Shown piece after piece: positions 26,033 to 35,749 of a stretch of 64,000 bases of DNA. The notes below the pieces were generated by a model. It was not told the origin of the DNA. It saw nothing but the letters and a program-made list of their open reading frames with translations, and made no database searches. The stretch is from an uncultured Planctomycetales bacterium (GTDB lineage: Bacteria > Planctomycetota > Planctomycetia > Isosphaerales > Isosphaeraceae): contig CAIYJE010000031.1 of NCBI GenBank assembly GCA_903926465.1, positions 39,147-103,146 on the forward strand, in the 5' to 3' direction. Position 1 is the stretch's first letter. Each line of letters opens with the position of its first letter. The position numbers and the translations under genes are program-made.

Positions 26033-27550
26033 ATGGCACCCTCCGACGGTCACTTGACCCCGATCGACTTCGCTCCCATGCCACCCCGACCCACCACTCC
26101 ACCGGTCAGGCTGGGATTTCTGGTGGTGCTCGGGGTTTTGTTGCTGGCCGCCGCCCTGGTCTACGGAATTCCGTATTTTTCGTTCCGAAGTGGTTACGCC
26201 TTCGAAGCGGGCCGATCCAAAGCCGCCATGGAGAGCCTGGCGGAACTGGACAAAGCCGGGGTCATCGACCGCTCCTCGGCCCTGTTCCGGATGGCCGCCA
26301 CCGCGGTTGCACCGGCCGTGGTCAACATTCATTGCTTCCGAGATGCCAGCAGCATGCACGCAGGCATGCCCCTGCCCCCTGGCGTATCGGCCCATGGCGC
26401 AATTCCTTCGAGTTTTGGATCCGGCTTCGTAATCGACAAAGTTCACGGATACATTGTGACCAATGCCCACGTGGTTGACGGGGCCGACGAAATTCAGGTG
26501 CGGATCGGCCGGGGGCGTGAATATGCCGCCAGGCTGGTCGGCGGTGACAGCAAGACCGATCTGGCCGTACTTCAGGTCAACGCCCCGCTTGAGAGCGAAG
26601 CCGTGTGGGCCGATATCGAAAACCTGGAGATTGGCGACTGGGTGGTCGCAATCGGTAGCCCATTCCGGCTAGAGCGAACCGTCACCGTGGGAATAGTCTC
26701 CGCCATTGGGCGTCGAAACTTGCACCTCTTCGGCGAGTCTGGCGATTACGAAGACTTCATTCAAACCGACGCCGCCATCAATCCCGGGAATTCTGGTGGC
26801 CCACTGGTCGACCTGCGCGGTCATGTGGTCGGTATCAATACGGCGATCTTTTCGCCCAGCAATGGCGCGGAAGCCGATGGTCAAAGCGGCAATGTGGGCA
26901 TCGGCTTTGCCATTTCCGCAGCGCTCGCCAAGAACGTGGCCAATCAGATCATTGGAAACGGCCGGGTTGTTCGCGGTTACATTGGAGTTGCACTTGAGGA
27001 AGTGAATAACGGCAAGGCCCGCGAACTTGCGCTCCCCGAACCGCAGGGGGCGCTCATCATGAATATTGTGCCAGAAAGCCCCGCAGCTCGCGCAGGCCTA
27101 CTGGAAAACGATGTGATTGTAGAAATTGAGGGGCAACCGGTTCGCGATGTGGCGGAAATGCGCAATCGGACCGCCAGTATTCCCGTGGGGAACACCGCAA
27201 GCGTGGGCTACATCCGCAACGGCGAGCGTTTACAAAAATCGGTGAAGATCGAGGCCATGCCGCTGCTGCGAACCCTGGGGCTGGAGATTCGCTCGATACC
27301 GGCCGAGGCTGGTTCGCCGGTGCCAATGTTTATTGTGGAACGCGTGGATCTGGCTTCACTGGCCGCAGCCGCCGGCTTCCGGCCTGGTCAACGCATTGTG
27401 GCGATTGGTAATCGCCCCCTCCAGAACTTTGAAGAGATCGAAACCATCGCCGGGCGTTACAAACTTTCCGAAGGGATCGAGTTCAAGATTCTGGAGCCCG
27501 ATGGACGTCTGGAAACCCTGACCCTGGGCGGGCGACGATCTCGACGTTAA
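26033..27550 (+). CDS. HtrA/DegP-family serine protease with PDZ domain
   Basis: A 505-residue envelope protease. It has an N-terminal membrane anchor (LGFLVVLGVLLLAAALVYGI), so the active domain is probably periplasmic. The trypsin-like domain has the full triad: His146 in VTNAHVVDGAD, Asp176 in KTDLAVL and Ser254 in NPGNSGGPLVD. A PDZ domain follows (residues about 310-405: GYIGVALEEV, PAARAGLLENDVIVEIEGQPV), then a second, weaker PDZ-like segment (ASLAAAAGFRPGQRIVAIGNRPLQN). The start is the ATG at 26033. It degrades or refolds misfolded envelope proteins in other bacteria. Confidence 0.93.
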   Translation: MAPSDGHLTPIDFAPMPPRPTTPPVRLGFLVVLGVLLLAAALVYGIPYFSFRSGYAFEAGRSKAAMESLAELDKAGVIDRSSALFRMAATAVAPAVVNIHCFRDASSMHAGMPLPPGVSAHGAIPSSFGSGFVIDKVHGYIVTNAHVVDGADEIQVRIGRGREYAARLVGGDSKTDLAVLQVNAPLESEAVWADIENLEIGDWVVAIGSPFRLERTVTVGIVSAIGRRNLHLFGESGDYEDFIQTDAAINPGNSGGPLVDLRGHVVGINTAIFSPSNGAEADGQSGNVGIGFAISAALAKNVANQIIGNGRVVRGYIGVALEEVNNGKARELALPEPQGALIMNIVPESPAARAGLLENDVIVEIEGQPVRDVAEMRNRTASIPVGNTASVGYIRNGERLQKSVKIEAMPLLRTLGLEIRSIPAEAGSPVPMFIVERVDLASLAAAAGFRPGQRIVAIGNRPLQNFEEIETIAGRYKLSEGIEFKILEPDGRLETLTLGGRRSRR

Positions 27551-27571
27551 AGCCCTGGTTTCCCAAAACCC

Positions 27572-27615
27572 GTGTGGTCCCAAGAAGGTGGCGACAACAA
27601 GCCACCTTACCACAC
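27572..27615 (+). terminator. Long bipartite hairpin after the htrA-like gene
   Basis: GTGTGGT (27572-27578) pairs with ACCACAC (27609-27615), and AAGGTGGC (27585-27592) pairs with GCCACCTT (27601-27608), leaving a 6-base one-sided bulge and an 8-base loop. It begins 21 bases after the protease stop codon. There is no T-run, so it may be an mRNA 3'-end stabiliser rather than an intrinsic terminator. Confidence 0.5.
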
Positions 27616-28234
27616 CGCCCCGCCTGCGGAACCTGACCGCGCAGGCTCGGATCTCCACAGACCCAAGCCCATCACAACGCGATCGCGATAAGGCACTCAT
27701 GCACGCACGCATGAACTTGCTTGTCCAGCAGAATTTGTCGAAGCGTAGAGACTCGGTCGATCCGAAAAACACCAAACGAACCGGGCCAACTGCCGTTATT
27801 GTTTCACCAGCTTGCGCCAATACCCACGCCATGTTGGTTTTCGTTGAAATTGTGTTGTTTCTCCACTCGGTTTCCCAAGCAGAACGCCTTTCATAGGGTA
27901 GATTTCCCTGAGGAGTCATGGGCCAAGGCTCAAAGCCGGGCCTCAGGATCAGAATTGGTCAAGTTCTCTGACGAGAACCGACCACCAGGTCTTGAGCCCT
28001 TGACTTGGACACCTGGTTTGCGGGACGTTAGTGTCAGTTGGAATGCGAGGTTCTCTGGAACTTCATGATGTTGACGCGTGAATTTCGCGCCTTGACACAT
28101 GTTCTTTTGTTCACAGGACATGTTTTCCAACCTGGCACGCGAAGCTCAACCAACCCTCCCTCATTCGATCTAACCAGTGTTTCTTTCTCGACTTACACCA
28201 ACGATCTTGGTCATCGGGCGTTCATACCGATTTC
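27616..28234. other. Intergenic region upstream of dnaG, no gene recognised
   Basis: More than 600 bp with no convincing coding frame, RNA gene or terminator. Overlapping short frames exist on both strands but none has a ribosome binding site or family resemblance. The downstream end carries the dnaG promoter. Confidence 0.45.
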
Positions 28235-28262
28235 TTGACCCTCACTCTTGGGTCGGTATAAT
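28235..28262 (+). promoter_or_regulatory. Sigma-70-type promoter of the dnaG-rpoD operon
   Basis: TTGACC (28235-28240), 16-base spacer, perfect TATAAT (28257-28262), about 100 bases upstream of the dnaG start. The same architecture precedes trxA. Confidence 0.75.
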
Positions 28263-28363
28263 TTCACGTTCAAAAAGCCTTGGGCCATGAAAATTGGCTT
28301 GCTAGATGGCACTTGACGTGTGGCGCCAGTAACTCGGGACCGCGTGTGTTTCAGGAGCACCTG

Positions 28364-30265
28364 GTGCTTCGTGCTAATGATTCGAATGTTGCTCTTATCA
28401 AGCAATCGATTGATCTGGTGAGCCTGGTCGGGTCTTACCTGCAGCTTCACCGCGTTGGATCAAAATTCAAGGCAGTTTGCCCCTTCCACGATGACCATCG
28501 ACCGTCCCTTGAACTGAATAGTGAACGGCAGTCTTACAAGTGCTGGGCGTGTGGCGCCGGCGGTGACATTTTCGATTTCGTGCAACAGTACGAACGTGTT
28601 GATTTCCCCGAGGCTCTTCGGATGCTGGCTGAACGTGCTGGGATTACGCTTGAGGCACCGGCTCTGCCGGCAACTCGCCAGGGACCGACCAAGTCGGACC
28701 TGCGCGGGGCGTGTGCCTGGGCGCAATCTTGGTTTGTTCTGCATCTCCAGCAGTCTGCGGATGCCAGAGAGTATTTGACCCAGCGAGGGATTTCGGCGGA
28801 ATCGATCGAGCGTTTTTCACTGGGCTTTGCAGTGGATGATCGCACGGCACTGCTCGATCACGCCCGGCGTGAAGGTCTGGACGTCAAGGTTCTGGAAGCG
28901 GCAGGGCTGGTGGCTCGCAATGCAGATAACAATGTGGTGCGTGATCGGTTCCGGGGCCGCCTGATTTTCCCGATCCATGACTGGCAAGGCCGTCCAATCG
29001 CATTTGGCGGCCGGATCCTTCCGGAAATTGAGACCCGCTGGAGTGAAGCGGGGTTAACAGCGGCAAAATACCTCAACTCACCCGAGACCCCCCTCTTTCA
29101 TAAACGGCGGCAGCTTTACGGTGTTCACCTGGCCCGTGAGGCCGCCCGAAAAGCCGGCTGGGTTGCCGTGGTCGAAGGTTACACCGACGTGGTTGCCGCG
29201 CATCAAGTGGGCCTGGCCAACGTTGTAGGAACGCTGGGAACAGCGCTTGGTGAAGACCATGTCCAGTTGGTACGCCGGCTGACAGATCGCGCGGTTCTGG
29301 TTTTCGACGGTGACGAGGCGGGCCAGCGGGCCGCCGAAAAAGCGCTTGAAATCTTCATGGCGCAAGAGATTGATGTCCGGGTTCTGACCCTGCCCACCGG
29401 TCTTGATCCCTGTGACTTTTTGCTCACTCAGGGGGCTGAGGCGTTTACCAAACTGGTCGAAGCTTCGGTGGATCCTCTCGAATTTGTGCTGGAACGTGCT
29501 GCCGTGCGTTATGACCTGGGCTCGGCCGAGGGCACGCGGCTGGCGGCCGAGTGGGCGGTGAAGCTGCTGGCACAGATTCCCCAGCACAGTCGGGCCGGTC
29601 TCGATGTGAAATTGGCGAAGGCCCTTGATCTCGTCGCCCGACGGCTACGATTACCAGTGGCAGCACTCACGCGTCGTCTTCGTGATGTTCGGCGTGACTC
29701 TCGAACTGAGTCTCGGCCGGTTTCTAACCCTGTTCCACCTCAAGACCCGGGTCTCACGCAGACCCAGGCTGAAAGCGTCTCTGCTCCTGAGCTCCCTGAA
29801 CCGGTGGTCCAACCCATGGAACTGGATCCGATCGATCGCGAGATCGTACGGATTGTGTTGCATGACCCGTCACTGCTACCCCAGGTGGCAGAACAGGTGC
29901 CGATTGACGCGATTCACGATCCGTCTCTTCGACGTCTTCTGGCCGCCGGCTATGATTTGCTTGAAGAAGGGCTTGAACCCAACTTTGAGCAGATTGCCAG
30001 CCGGATTAATGAGGCCGACCGGTCGCTGGCTGCGGGCTTGGTTAATTCCTTCGACCCTCAACCAGCGTCCACTTTCCGGGGAAATCTGGCCCCCTGGACT
30101 CTCCAGTTGTCGCTCCTTTTGAAGAACTTCCGCCTCCGCGCTCTCGAACGCCAACTCAGCCAGATCGATCGGGCTCTCCACCCGGATCAGTTCGAGGCCA
30201 CGCGACGCACCTACCTGACCCTGAAACACCAACGTACGGACGTTACCACGAGTTCTGCGTCTTGA
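28364..30265 (+). CDS. dnaG: DNA primase
   Basis: Makes RNA primers for chromosome replication and interacts with the replicative helicase. The 633-residue protein has the CHC2 zinc-binding domain (Cys39-P-F-His42, Cys60-W-A-Cys63), the N-terminal RNA-polymerase domain with [13 protein letters not shown] and FGGR, and the TOPRIM domain ([21 protein letters not shown]). The GTG at 28364 was chosen since CAGGAG lies 6 bases upstream and the zinc domain starts soon after; the earlier ATG at 28280 adds 28 unconserved residues. rpoD begins 35 bases after its stop, the classic macromolecular-synthesis pairing. Confidence 0.94.
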   Translation: MLRANDSNVALIKQSIDLVSLVGSYLQLHRVGSKFKAVCPFHDDHRPSLELNSERQSYKCWACGAGGDIFDFVQQYERVDFPEALRMLAERAGITLEAPALPATRQGPTKSDLRGACAWAQSWFVLHLQQSADAREYLTQRGISAESIERFSLGFAVDDRTALLDHARREGLDVKVLEAAGLVARNADNNVVRDRFRGRLIFPIHDWQGRPIAFGGRILPEIETRWSEAGLTAAKYLNSPETPLFHKRRQLYGVHLAREAARKAGWVAVVEGYTDVVAAHQVGLANVVGTLGTALGEDHVQLVRRLTDRAVLVFDGDEAGQRAAEKALEIFMAQEIDVRVLTLPTGLDPCDFLLTQGAEAFTKLVEASVDPLEFVLERAAVRYDLGSAEGTRLAAEWAVKLLAQIPQHSRAGLDVKLAKALDLVARRLRLPVAALTRRLRDVRRDSRTESRPVSNPVPPQDPGLTQTQAESVSAPELPEPVVQPMELDPIDREIVRIVLHDPSLLPQVAEQVPIDAIHDPSLRRLLAAGYDLLEEGLEPNFEQIASRINEADRSLAAGLVNSFDPQPASTFRGNLAPWTLQLSLLLKNFRLRALERQLSQIDRALHPDQFEATRRTYLTLKHQRTDVTTSSAS

Positions 30266-30300
30266 ACCGTCGTTGGTGCGAGCCGAGGGAGATCGAGTCG

Positions 30301-31980
30301 ATGGAAAAAGTAGAAGACGGTGTCAAGGCGCTTCTTGAGCTAGGCAAGAGACGCGGTTTCCTCACGTTCGATCAAGTGAACGATGTTCTTTCCGACGATG
30401 GTTCCAGCACCGATAAAATTCAGAGTTTGCTGGAACTCATCGACGAGATGGGCATTGAACTGATCAACGAAGATGATGCCGAGGCTCGCCTGCTGGCTTC
30501 GGGAGAGTCTGACGACGAGCCTGAAGATGAACTGGTCGATGACGACTCGTCCGATGATGACCTTGAGATCAGCGCTGAAGACCTCGACGATATCTCTCGC
30601 CGGATCGATGACCCGGTCAGGATGTACCTGACTCAGATGGGCGAGATCCCGCTCTTGACCCGCGATCAGGAAATCGCGCTGGCCAAGAAAATCGAGATCA
30701 CCCGCCGCAAATTCCGCCGAAAAGTGCTCGAATGTGATTACGCGCTGCGGCTCGTGGTGGATGTACTGAAGAAGGTCAATTCAGGCGAACTTCCGTTCGA
30801 TCGAACGGTCAAGGTTTCGGTGACCGAAAACCTGGAAAAGGATCAGATTCTCGGGCGTATGCCTCATAATCTGTCCACTCTCGAACACCTCATGTCTTGC
30901 AATGAGGCCGACTTCAAGAGTTACGTTCGCTCCAAGCACCAGCACCGATCGGAGCGGCGTGAGATCCGAATTCGCCTGAAGATGCGACGGCACAAGGCCG
31001 TCACGCTGGTTGAGGAACTCTCAATCCGCACGCAGAAGGTCCAGCCTTTGATGAAGCGGCTGGAGCAGATCTCGGCACGCATGCTCGAACTGCGCCAGCA
31101 GATTCAAGACGCCAAGAAGACGCGCACCGGCCGCGATGATCTGGCGAATCTGATCAAAGAGCAAAAAGACCTGATGCGGATGACGTTCGAGACGCCCGAA
31201 AGTCTCCGCCGTCGCTGTGAGTACATGCTGGAGCGGTTCCGCGAATACGAACAGGCCAAGCGCGATCTTTCTGGCGGTAACTTGCGGCTGGTGGTTTCAA
31301 TCGCCAAGAAGTACCGCAACCGCGGCCTCTCATTCCTGGACCTGATCCAGGAAGGGAACACCGGCCTGATGCGGGCCGTTGATAAGTACGAATATCGCCG
31401 TGGTTACAAGTTCAGCACCTACGCCACCTGGTGGATTCGCCAGGCGATCACCCGGGCCATTGCCGACCAGGCCCGTACGATCCGCATCCCGGTCCACATG
31501 ATCGAGACGATGTCCAAGCTTCGCAACGTCTCCAAGAAACTGCTTCAGGAGAAGGGTCGCGAGCCGACGATCGAGGAAACCGCCCGGGCAGCCAACATCT
31601 CGGTGGAAGAAACCCGCCGGGTGATGAAGATCAGCCGGCACCCGATCAGCCTCGACCGACCTGTGGGTGAGAGCGAAGACAGCTACTTCGGTGATTTCAT
31701 CGAAGATGGCTCGGCAGAGAATCCCATCAATGCCGCCACGCAGGAGATGCTCAAAGAGAAGATCGACGCCGTGCTCAAAACCCTCACCTATCGCGAGCGA
31801 GAGATCATCAAACTGCGGTACGGTCTGGGTGACGGTTACACCTACACCCTCGAAGAGGTGGGCCGAATCTTCAAGGTTACCCGTGAACGTGTCCGCCAGA
31901 TTGAAGCCAAGGCGGTGCGCAAATTACAGCATCCGGTGAGGTCCAGGCAGCTTGAAGGCTTCCTGGAAAGTACCGGTTGA
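30301..31980 (+). CDS. rpoD: Primary RNA polymerase sigma factor RpoD (SigA)
   Basis: The housekeeping sigma factor, 559 residues. Region 1.1 is present (residues 5-60), followed by an acidic linker rich in Asp and Glu (70-105), region 1.2 ([23 protein letters not shown]), a non-conserved insert of some 200 residues, and region 2 ([57 protein letters not shown]). Region 3 has [13 protein letters not shown]; region 4 has [18 protein letters not shown] and the helix-turn-helix [27 protein letters not shown]. The start codon is the ATG at 30301. It is the 3' gene of the operon with dnaG and ends at a strong terminator. Confidence 0.96.
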   Translation: MEKVEDGVKALLELGKRRGFLTFDQVNDVLSDDGSSTDKIQSLLELIDEMGIELINEDDAEARLLASGESDDEPEDELVDDDSSDDDLEISAEDLDDISRRIDDPVRMYLTQMGEIPLLTRDQEIALAKKIEITRRKFRRKVLECDYALRLVVDVLKKVNSGELPFDRTVKVSVTENLEKDQILGRMPHNLSTLEHLMSCNEADFKSYVRSKHQHRSERREIRIRLKMRRHKAVTLVEELSIRTQKVQPLMKRLEQISARMLELRQQIQDAKKTRTGRDDLANLIKEQKDLMRMTFETPESLRRRCEYMLERFREYEQAKRDLSGGNLRLVVSIAKKYRNRGLSFLDLIQEGNTGLMRAVDKYEYRRGYKFSTYATWWIRQAITRAIADQARTIRIPVHMIETMSKLRNVSKKLLQEKGREPTIEETARAANISVEETRRVMKISRHPISLDRPVGESEDSYFGDFIEDGSAENPINAATQEMLKEKIDAVLKTLTYREREIIKLRYGLGDGYTYTLEEVGRIFKVTRERVRQIEAKAVRKLQHPVRSRQLEGFLESTG

Positions 31981-31992
31981 TTCCGAAACCTG

Positions 31993-32025
31993 ACCGCCGG
32001 TCGCCCTTGCGACCGGCGGTTTTTT
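31993..32025 (+). terminator. Rho-independent terminator of dnaG-rpoD
   Basis: ACCGCCGGTCGC (31993-32004) pairs perfectly with GCGACCGGCGGT (32009-32020), a 12-bp stem with a 4-base loop, then TTTTT. It lies 12 bases after the rpoD stop. Confidence 0.95.
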
Positions 32026-32136
32026 GTTGGCATGGCTGCCAACATCAGTCCATACTGTCAAGCTGACCGCTCACAAATCCTCTACACCTCACCGCACTAT
32101 TTAGCTTGCTCCATTCGCTTTTTGAGGATACCCGAG

Positions 32137-32880
32137 ATGTCGACGTCGGCCGAGAATCTCCGCGACCTACATGCTCTTCACCAGCGTTCCAAAAGCTTGC
32201 GCGATCGGCTTGCTTCGGGCCCTAAAACGCTTTCCGCACGACAGGCCTTCCTCACCAAAAAACGGGCCGACCTCGATGCCACCAAAGAGGCACTCAAAAA
32301 GCTTCGAGTCGAAATCAAGAACAAGGAAAACCAGGTCCAGTCTCAACGAGATCGGGCCGATGACCTGCGCACCAAGCTGAACTCGGTCAAGAAACAAGCC
32401 GAGTATGACGCGATTCGTAACGAAATTGCCCACACCAACCAGAACGCGTCCAAACTCGAAGACGATGTCCTGGAGTTGATGCAGAAGGTTGAGGGGCAGG
32501 AAACCGAGATCAAGGCGTTTGAGGCCGATACCACCAAACTGGCTCAGGAAGTTGAAGCCCTGGCCAAGGATATTGCCGATCGTGCCAGTGCCGCAGTAAC
32601 CCAGCTCGCTGAACTGGACTCTGCCATTGCACAAGCCGAGGAAATTATCCCGGAAAATCAGCGGGAACAGTACGTCCGAAACATCAAAGGCCGGGCCGAC
32701 GACGCCATGGCCCAGGTTGATGATGGCGCCTGCCACGGCTGTTTTGTGGCCGTGACCCCGCAAATGGTCAATGAGTTGATTAACGGCAATCATCTCGTAT
32801 TCTGCAAGACCTGCGGTCGAATTCTGTACCTGGCGGAACAGCCCGTCCAAAACCTCCGCAAGGTCGCCAATCGCGCTTGA
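32137..32880 (+). CDS. Coiled-coil protein with C4 zinc ribbon (CT398-like)
   Basis: A 247-residue protein, ATG at 32137 with TGAGGA upstream. Residues 5-185 are a long heptad-rich, Lys/Glu/Ala-rich coiled coil (LRDLHALHQRSKSLRDRLAS, EYDAIRNEIAHTNQ). The C-terminus has a zinc ribbon: CHGCFVAVTPQMVNEL...LVFCKTCGRILYL, with two C-x2-C pairs. This is the layout of the zf-RING_7/CT398 family, whose function is unresolved (links to flagella/type III chaperoning or RNA have been proposed). It is a single gene, ended by its own terminator. Confidence 0.87.
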   Translation: MSTSAENLRDLHALHQRSKSLRDRLASGPKTLSARQAFLTKKRADLDATKEALKKLRVEIKNKENQVQSQRDRADDLRTKLNSVKKQAEYDAIRNEIAHTNQNASKLEDDVLELMQKVEGQETEIKAFEADTTKLAQEVEALAKDIADRASAAVTQLAELDSAIAQAEEIIPENQREQYVRNIKGRADDAMAQVDDGACHGCFVAVTPQMVNELINGNHLVFCKTCGRILYLAEQPVQNLRKVANRA

Positions 32881-32891
32881 AGCCATCACAA

Positions 32892-32936
32892 CGAAGAGGC
32901 CGTCACTCACAGAAGTGGCCGCCTCTTCGTTTTTTT
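32892..32936 (+). terminator. Rho-independent terminator
   Basis: CGAAGAGGC (32892-32900) pairs with GCCTCTTCG (32921-32929), with a smaller GGCC/CACT-GTGG pairing inside, then TTTTTTT. It ends the zinc-ribbon gene 11 bases after its stop. Confidence 0.93.
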
Positions 32937-33025
32937 GCGCCATACCCCACGGTTCAGGGTGACCACAGACCACGCCGATCCAGTCTCGCCGGTCACCAAA
33001 ACCTGAACCGATCGCAGCAAAACCG

Positions 33026-34294
33026 TTAGTGACCAGGCTGAAGCGGAGCCGCCTGCGCGGGCGGCTCGCCCGCTCTCGGGACCGCTTCACCGTGTTCGGC
33101 AATTGATGGATGAAAGTAAAACGTGATCGCCAGCAGGCCGTAAACAATCAAGAGCATGGCCCCTTCCAGCCAGTTAGACTCTCCGTCTTCAGTCACCATG
33201 CGAGCGGCAAACGCGGCCAGCAAGACCGCCACGATCTCCAGCGTGGTAAACAGCAGATCCATTGGCTCATCACGCAAATAGCTGGCAAAAACCAGCACCG
33301 GGGTCACAAAGAGCGCCACCTGCACGGCCGAACCCAGGGCAATCCCCACGGCCAGGTCGGTCTTGTTCTTGAGAGCCACCATCACGGCCGACGAATGCTC
33401 GGCCGCATTCCCGACAATGGCCACCACGATCACACCCAGAAAGAGCTCGGTCAGGCCCAGGTAGTGACCACTTTCACTCACCGTCTCCGCCAGAATTTCA
33501 CCTAACAGCGAGACGATTACCGTCATGCCCAGCAACACCGTCAACGACCGGCGCACACTCCAGACATCAGCATGATCCTCTTCCGCCTGGGAGTTCGCGG
33601 AAAGATCGGCTCCCGCCTCAACACCGGGTGTGAACAGCGATTTGTGGGTACGCAAGCTGAAGAGCAGGCTCAGCAAGTAGGCCGCCATCAGGGCCACACT
33701 CACACCCAGGCTCAACTCACGCTCCACGTTAAGCTGGTTTCGGTCCTCAAGGTTGACCACCTCCGGCAGCGAATGAAAAATGGCCGGCAACAGCATGCCC
33801 ATGGCGGCCAAAATCATCATGGTTGAAGAGGCGCCGGCGGCCGTCCGGTTAAAGGTCTGGGCTCGAAACTTCCAGCCGCCCGCCAGCAGAGCCGCACCGA
33901 GAACCAGTAGCAAGTTCCCCAGCACACTGCCGGTAATCGACGCCTTGACCACCGTATCCTTGCCCTTGAAGAGCAACGCCAGCGCAATAATCAACTCCAC
34001 GGCGTTGCCAAACGTGGCGTTCATCAGGCCACCAACGGCCGGCCCGGTTCGCTCTGCCAGGTGCTCGGTTGCCTCGCCCATGACCGCCGCCAAGGGGATC
34101 AGGCCCAGCAAGGCAAAGGCAAACTGCATCAGCGGCGGGCCATGAGAAAATCGTAACCAGAGCGCCACCGGCACAAAGAAAAGCAAGAGCCGTAACGGAT
34201 TGCCGGCATGCCGGGGGTCGAGCCAGGCCAGCATATCTCTGAACATCCCGACAAAGTTCGTACTTTGGGCTTCATTGACGTGGGTTTTCGGCAC
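33026..34294 (-). CDS. Calcium/proton antiporter (CaX family)
   Basis: A 422-residue membrane antiporter that exports Ca2+ in exchange for protons. It has about 11 membrane spans and the two inverted-repeat signature motifs: GGLMNATFGNAVELIIALALL in the first half and IVGNAAEHSSAVMVALKNKTDLAVGIALGSAVQ in the second. Each contains the acidic Glu needed for transport. An acidic/polar loop (residues about 220-245) links the halves. The annotated GTG at 34294 lies inside the trxA promoter region and lacks a ribosome binding site; the ATG at 34243 may be the true start. It is divergent from trxA. Confidence 0.9.
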   Translation of the reverse strand: MPKTHVNEAQSTNFVGMFRDMLAWLDPRHAGNPLRLLLFFVPVALWLRFSHGPPLMQFAFALLGLIPLAAVMGEATEHLAERTGPAVGGLMNATFGNAVELIIALALLFKGKDTVVKASITGSVLGNLLLVLGAALLAGGWKFRAQTFNRTAAGASSTMMILAAMGMLLPAIFHSLPEVVNLEDRNQLNVERELSLGVSVALMAAYLLSLLFSLRTHKSLFTPGVEAGADLSANSQAEEDHADVWSVRRSLTVLLGMTVIVSLLGEILAETVSESGHYLGLTELFLGVIVVAIVGNAAEHSSAVMVALKNKTDLAVGIALGSAVQVALFVTPVLVFASYLRDEPMDLLFTTLEIVAVLLAAFAARMVTEDGESNWLEGAMLLIVYGLLAITFYFHPSIAEHGEAVPRAGEPPAQAAPLQPGH

Positions 34295-34302
34295 TCTATA
34301 AT
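34275..34302 (+). promoter_or_regulatory. Sigma-70-type promoter of trxA
   Basis: TTGACG (34275-34280), 16-base spacer, perfect TATAAT (34297-34302), about 77 bases upstream of the trxA ATG. It overlaps the 5' end of the longest reading of the divergent antiporter gene. Confidence 0.75.
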
Positions 34303-34378
34303 AATCCTATCTTCGGATTTACAAAACCTGTGGCACTCTGCCCAGGTGCACTCTTGTCTGATTCATGAGGCCGACAGC

Positions 34379-34717
34379 ATGGCTGGTCCTGTTGTGGAGT
34401 TTACCGACGCCAACTTCAAGTCGGAAGTCCTCGACTCGACGGTTCCCGTCGTAGTTGACTTCTGGGCCCCCTGGTGCGGACCCTGCCGGATGCTGGCGCC
34501 GACAATCGAAAAGCTAGCAACCCAGTTTCAGGGTAAAGCGAAAATCGGCAAGATGGACACCGATCAGAACCCGGAAACACCGGGCTCTCTCCGGATTTCC
34601 TCGATCCCAACCGTGATTCTTTATCATCACGGTAAGGAAGTCGAGCGGTTCGTGGGTGTCAATCCCGAAGCGAAATATCGGGATGCCATTACCAAACTGG
34701 GCGTTTCGGTCGAGTGA
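34379..34717 (+). CDS. trxA: Thioredoxin
   Basis: A 112-residue cytoplasmic disulfide reductase. It has VVVDFWAPWCGPCRMLAPTIEKLA with the redox pair Cys33/Cys36, Asp27 and the cis-Pro motif SSIPTVILYHHGKEVERFVG. The ATG at 34379 opens exactly at the conserved N-terminus. The gene has its own promoter and terminator, so it is a monocistronic unit. Confidence 0.95.
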   Translation: MAGPVVEFTDANFKSEVLDSTVPVVVDFWAPWCGPCRMLAPTIEKLATQFQGKAKIGKMDTDQNPETPGSLRISSIPTVILYHHGKEVERFVGVNPEAKYRDAITKLGVSVE

Positions 34718-34752
34718 CACTCGGACCAACACCCTACCCCCTCGCTCTCACC

Positions 34753-34797
34753 GGCCCGCCTGAATCCTCTCAGTTCAGCGCGGGCCGCGAGTTTTTT
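34753..34797 (+). terminator. Rho-independent terminator of trxA
   Basis: GGCCCGC..TGAA (34753-34764) pairs with TTCA..GCGGGCC (34774-34786), followed by GTTTTTT. The T-run ends three bases before the trpF start, so trpF translation must begin from readthrough or a promoter within the hairpin region. Confidence 0.85.
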
Positions 34798-34799
34798 CT

Positions 34800-35507
34800 A
34801 TGCTCGTCAAAATCTGTGGCGTCACATCCCGGCAAGCCGCAACCCAATGCGCTCAGGCTGGTGCCGATTTCCTCGGCCTGAATTTTCACCCGCCCTCCGT
34901 GCGATTCATCAGTGACGCACTGGCGGCTGAAATTGTGAACGCCCTACCTGGCTCATGCCTGCCCGTGGGTGTGTTCGTCGACCGCCCCGTCGAGCACGTT
35001 CGGGCGACCGCCAAAACGGTCGGCCTTCACTGGGTCCAGTTGCACGGCAACGAGCCAATCTCCGACATCCTCGAACTTCAGGCCAGCGGCCTGGCGGTGA
35101 TCCGCGCTTACCGGATCGGAACCGTGGAAGATCTTCAGCAAATGGCCGCCGACCTCTGCCAGATGTCCTACCTGGGGGCAAATCCGCAGGCCGTGCTGGT
35201 CGATGCCAAGGGTCAGCCAGGCCAACCGGGTGGCACCGGACGCACTATCCCGGCTGAACTCATTGCTCAGCTCCCCCGGTTTCCTACCGGATCCGATGAC
35301 GACCCAGCCTCCCCCGAAGCCACCCTCCCGCCTTCGCGACTGATATTGGCTGGTGGCCTCAACCCCACCAACGTAGCCGCGCAGATCCAGAACGCAGGTC
35401 GATCCAACCTCTGGATGGTCGATACCGCCAGCGGTGTGGAACAGGCCCCGGGTCTCAAAGATCCCGTCAAGGTTGAGGCTTTCCTGAAGGCCGCACGCGG
35501 AGCCTGA
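34800..35507 (+). CDS. trpF: Phosphoribosylanthranilate isomerase
   Basis: Third step of tryptophan synthesis: isomerises N-(5'-phosphoribosyl)anthranilate. The 235-residue TIM barrel has LVKICGVTSRQAA with catalytic Cys6, FLGLNFHPPSVRFI, VGVFVDRP, VQLHGNE, the general-acid Asp in VLVDAKGQPGQPGGTGRTI, and LILAGGLNPTNVAAQI. There is an insertion of about 20 residues with Pro/Asp/Ser after residue 155. No other trp genes are adjacent. Confidence 0.92.
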   Translation: MLVKICGVTSRQAATQCAQAGADFLGLNFHPPSVRFISDALAAEIVNALPGSCLPVGVFVDRPVEHVRATAKTVGLHWVQLHGNEPISDILELQASGLAVIRAYRIGTVEDLQQMAADLCQMSYLGANPQAVLVDAKGQPGQPGGTGRTIPAELIAQLPRFPTGSDDDPASPEATLPPSRLILAGGLNPTNVAAQIQNAGRSNLWMVDTASGVEQAPGLKDPVKVEAFLKAARGA

Positions 35508-35749
35508 GCCCCTCAGCGTTTCACGTATCACTGGGCTGTGAACCATGTTCCAGGATGCGCCCTGGGCCAGTGCTTTTCTTGCTGGTCCAGGTTCTTTTTC
35601 ACTCGGGGCCTGACTGTACTGTTCGGAATTGAGGCTGTCGGTTATGTTCCGCACCAGTCGCGGCGGAGCCGCGTCCCTGATTCGGATCATGGTGGCCTGA
35701 CGCACCATGACCAATCACCCCGGATTGGTGATTTCGAGTCAAAGAACGC

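Noticed and set aside
27356..27919. 187-residue minus-strand frame across the 3' end of the HtrA-like gene
   Set aside because: Mostly antisense to the protease gene and without recognisable motifs.
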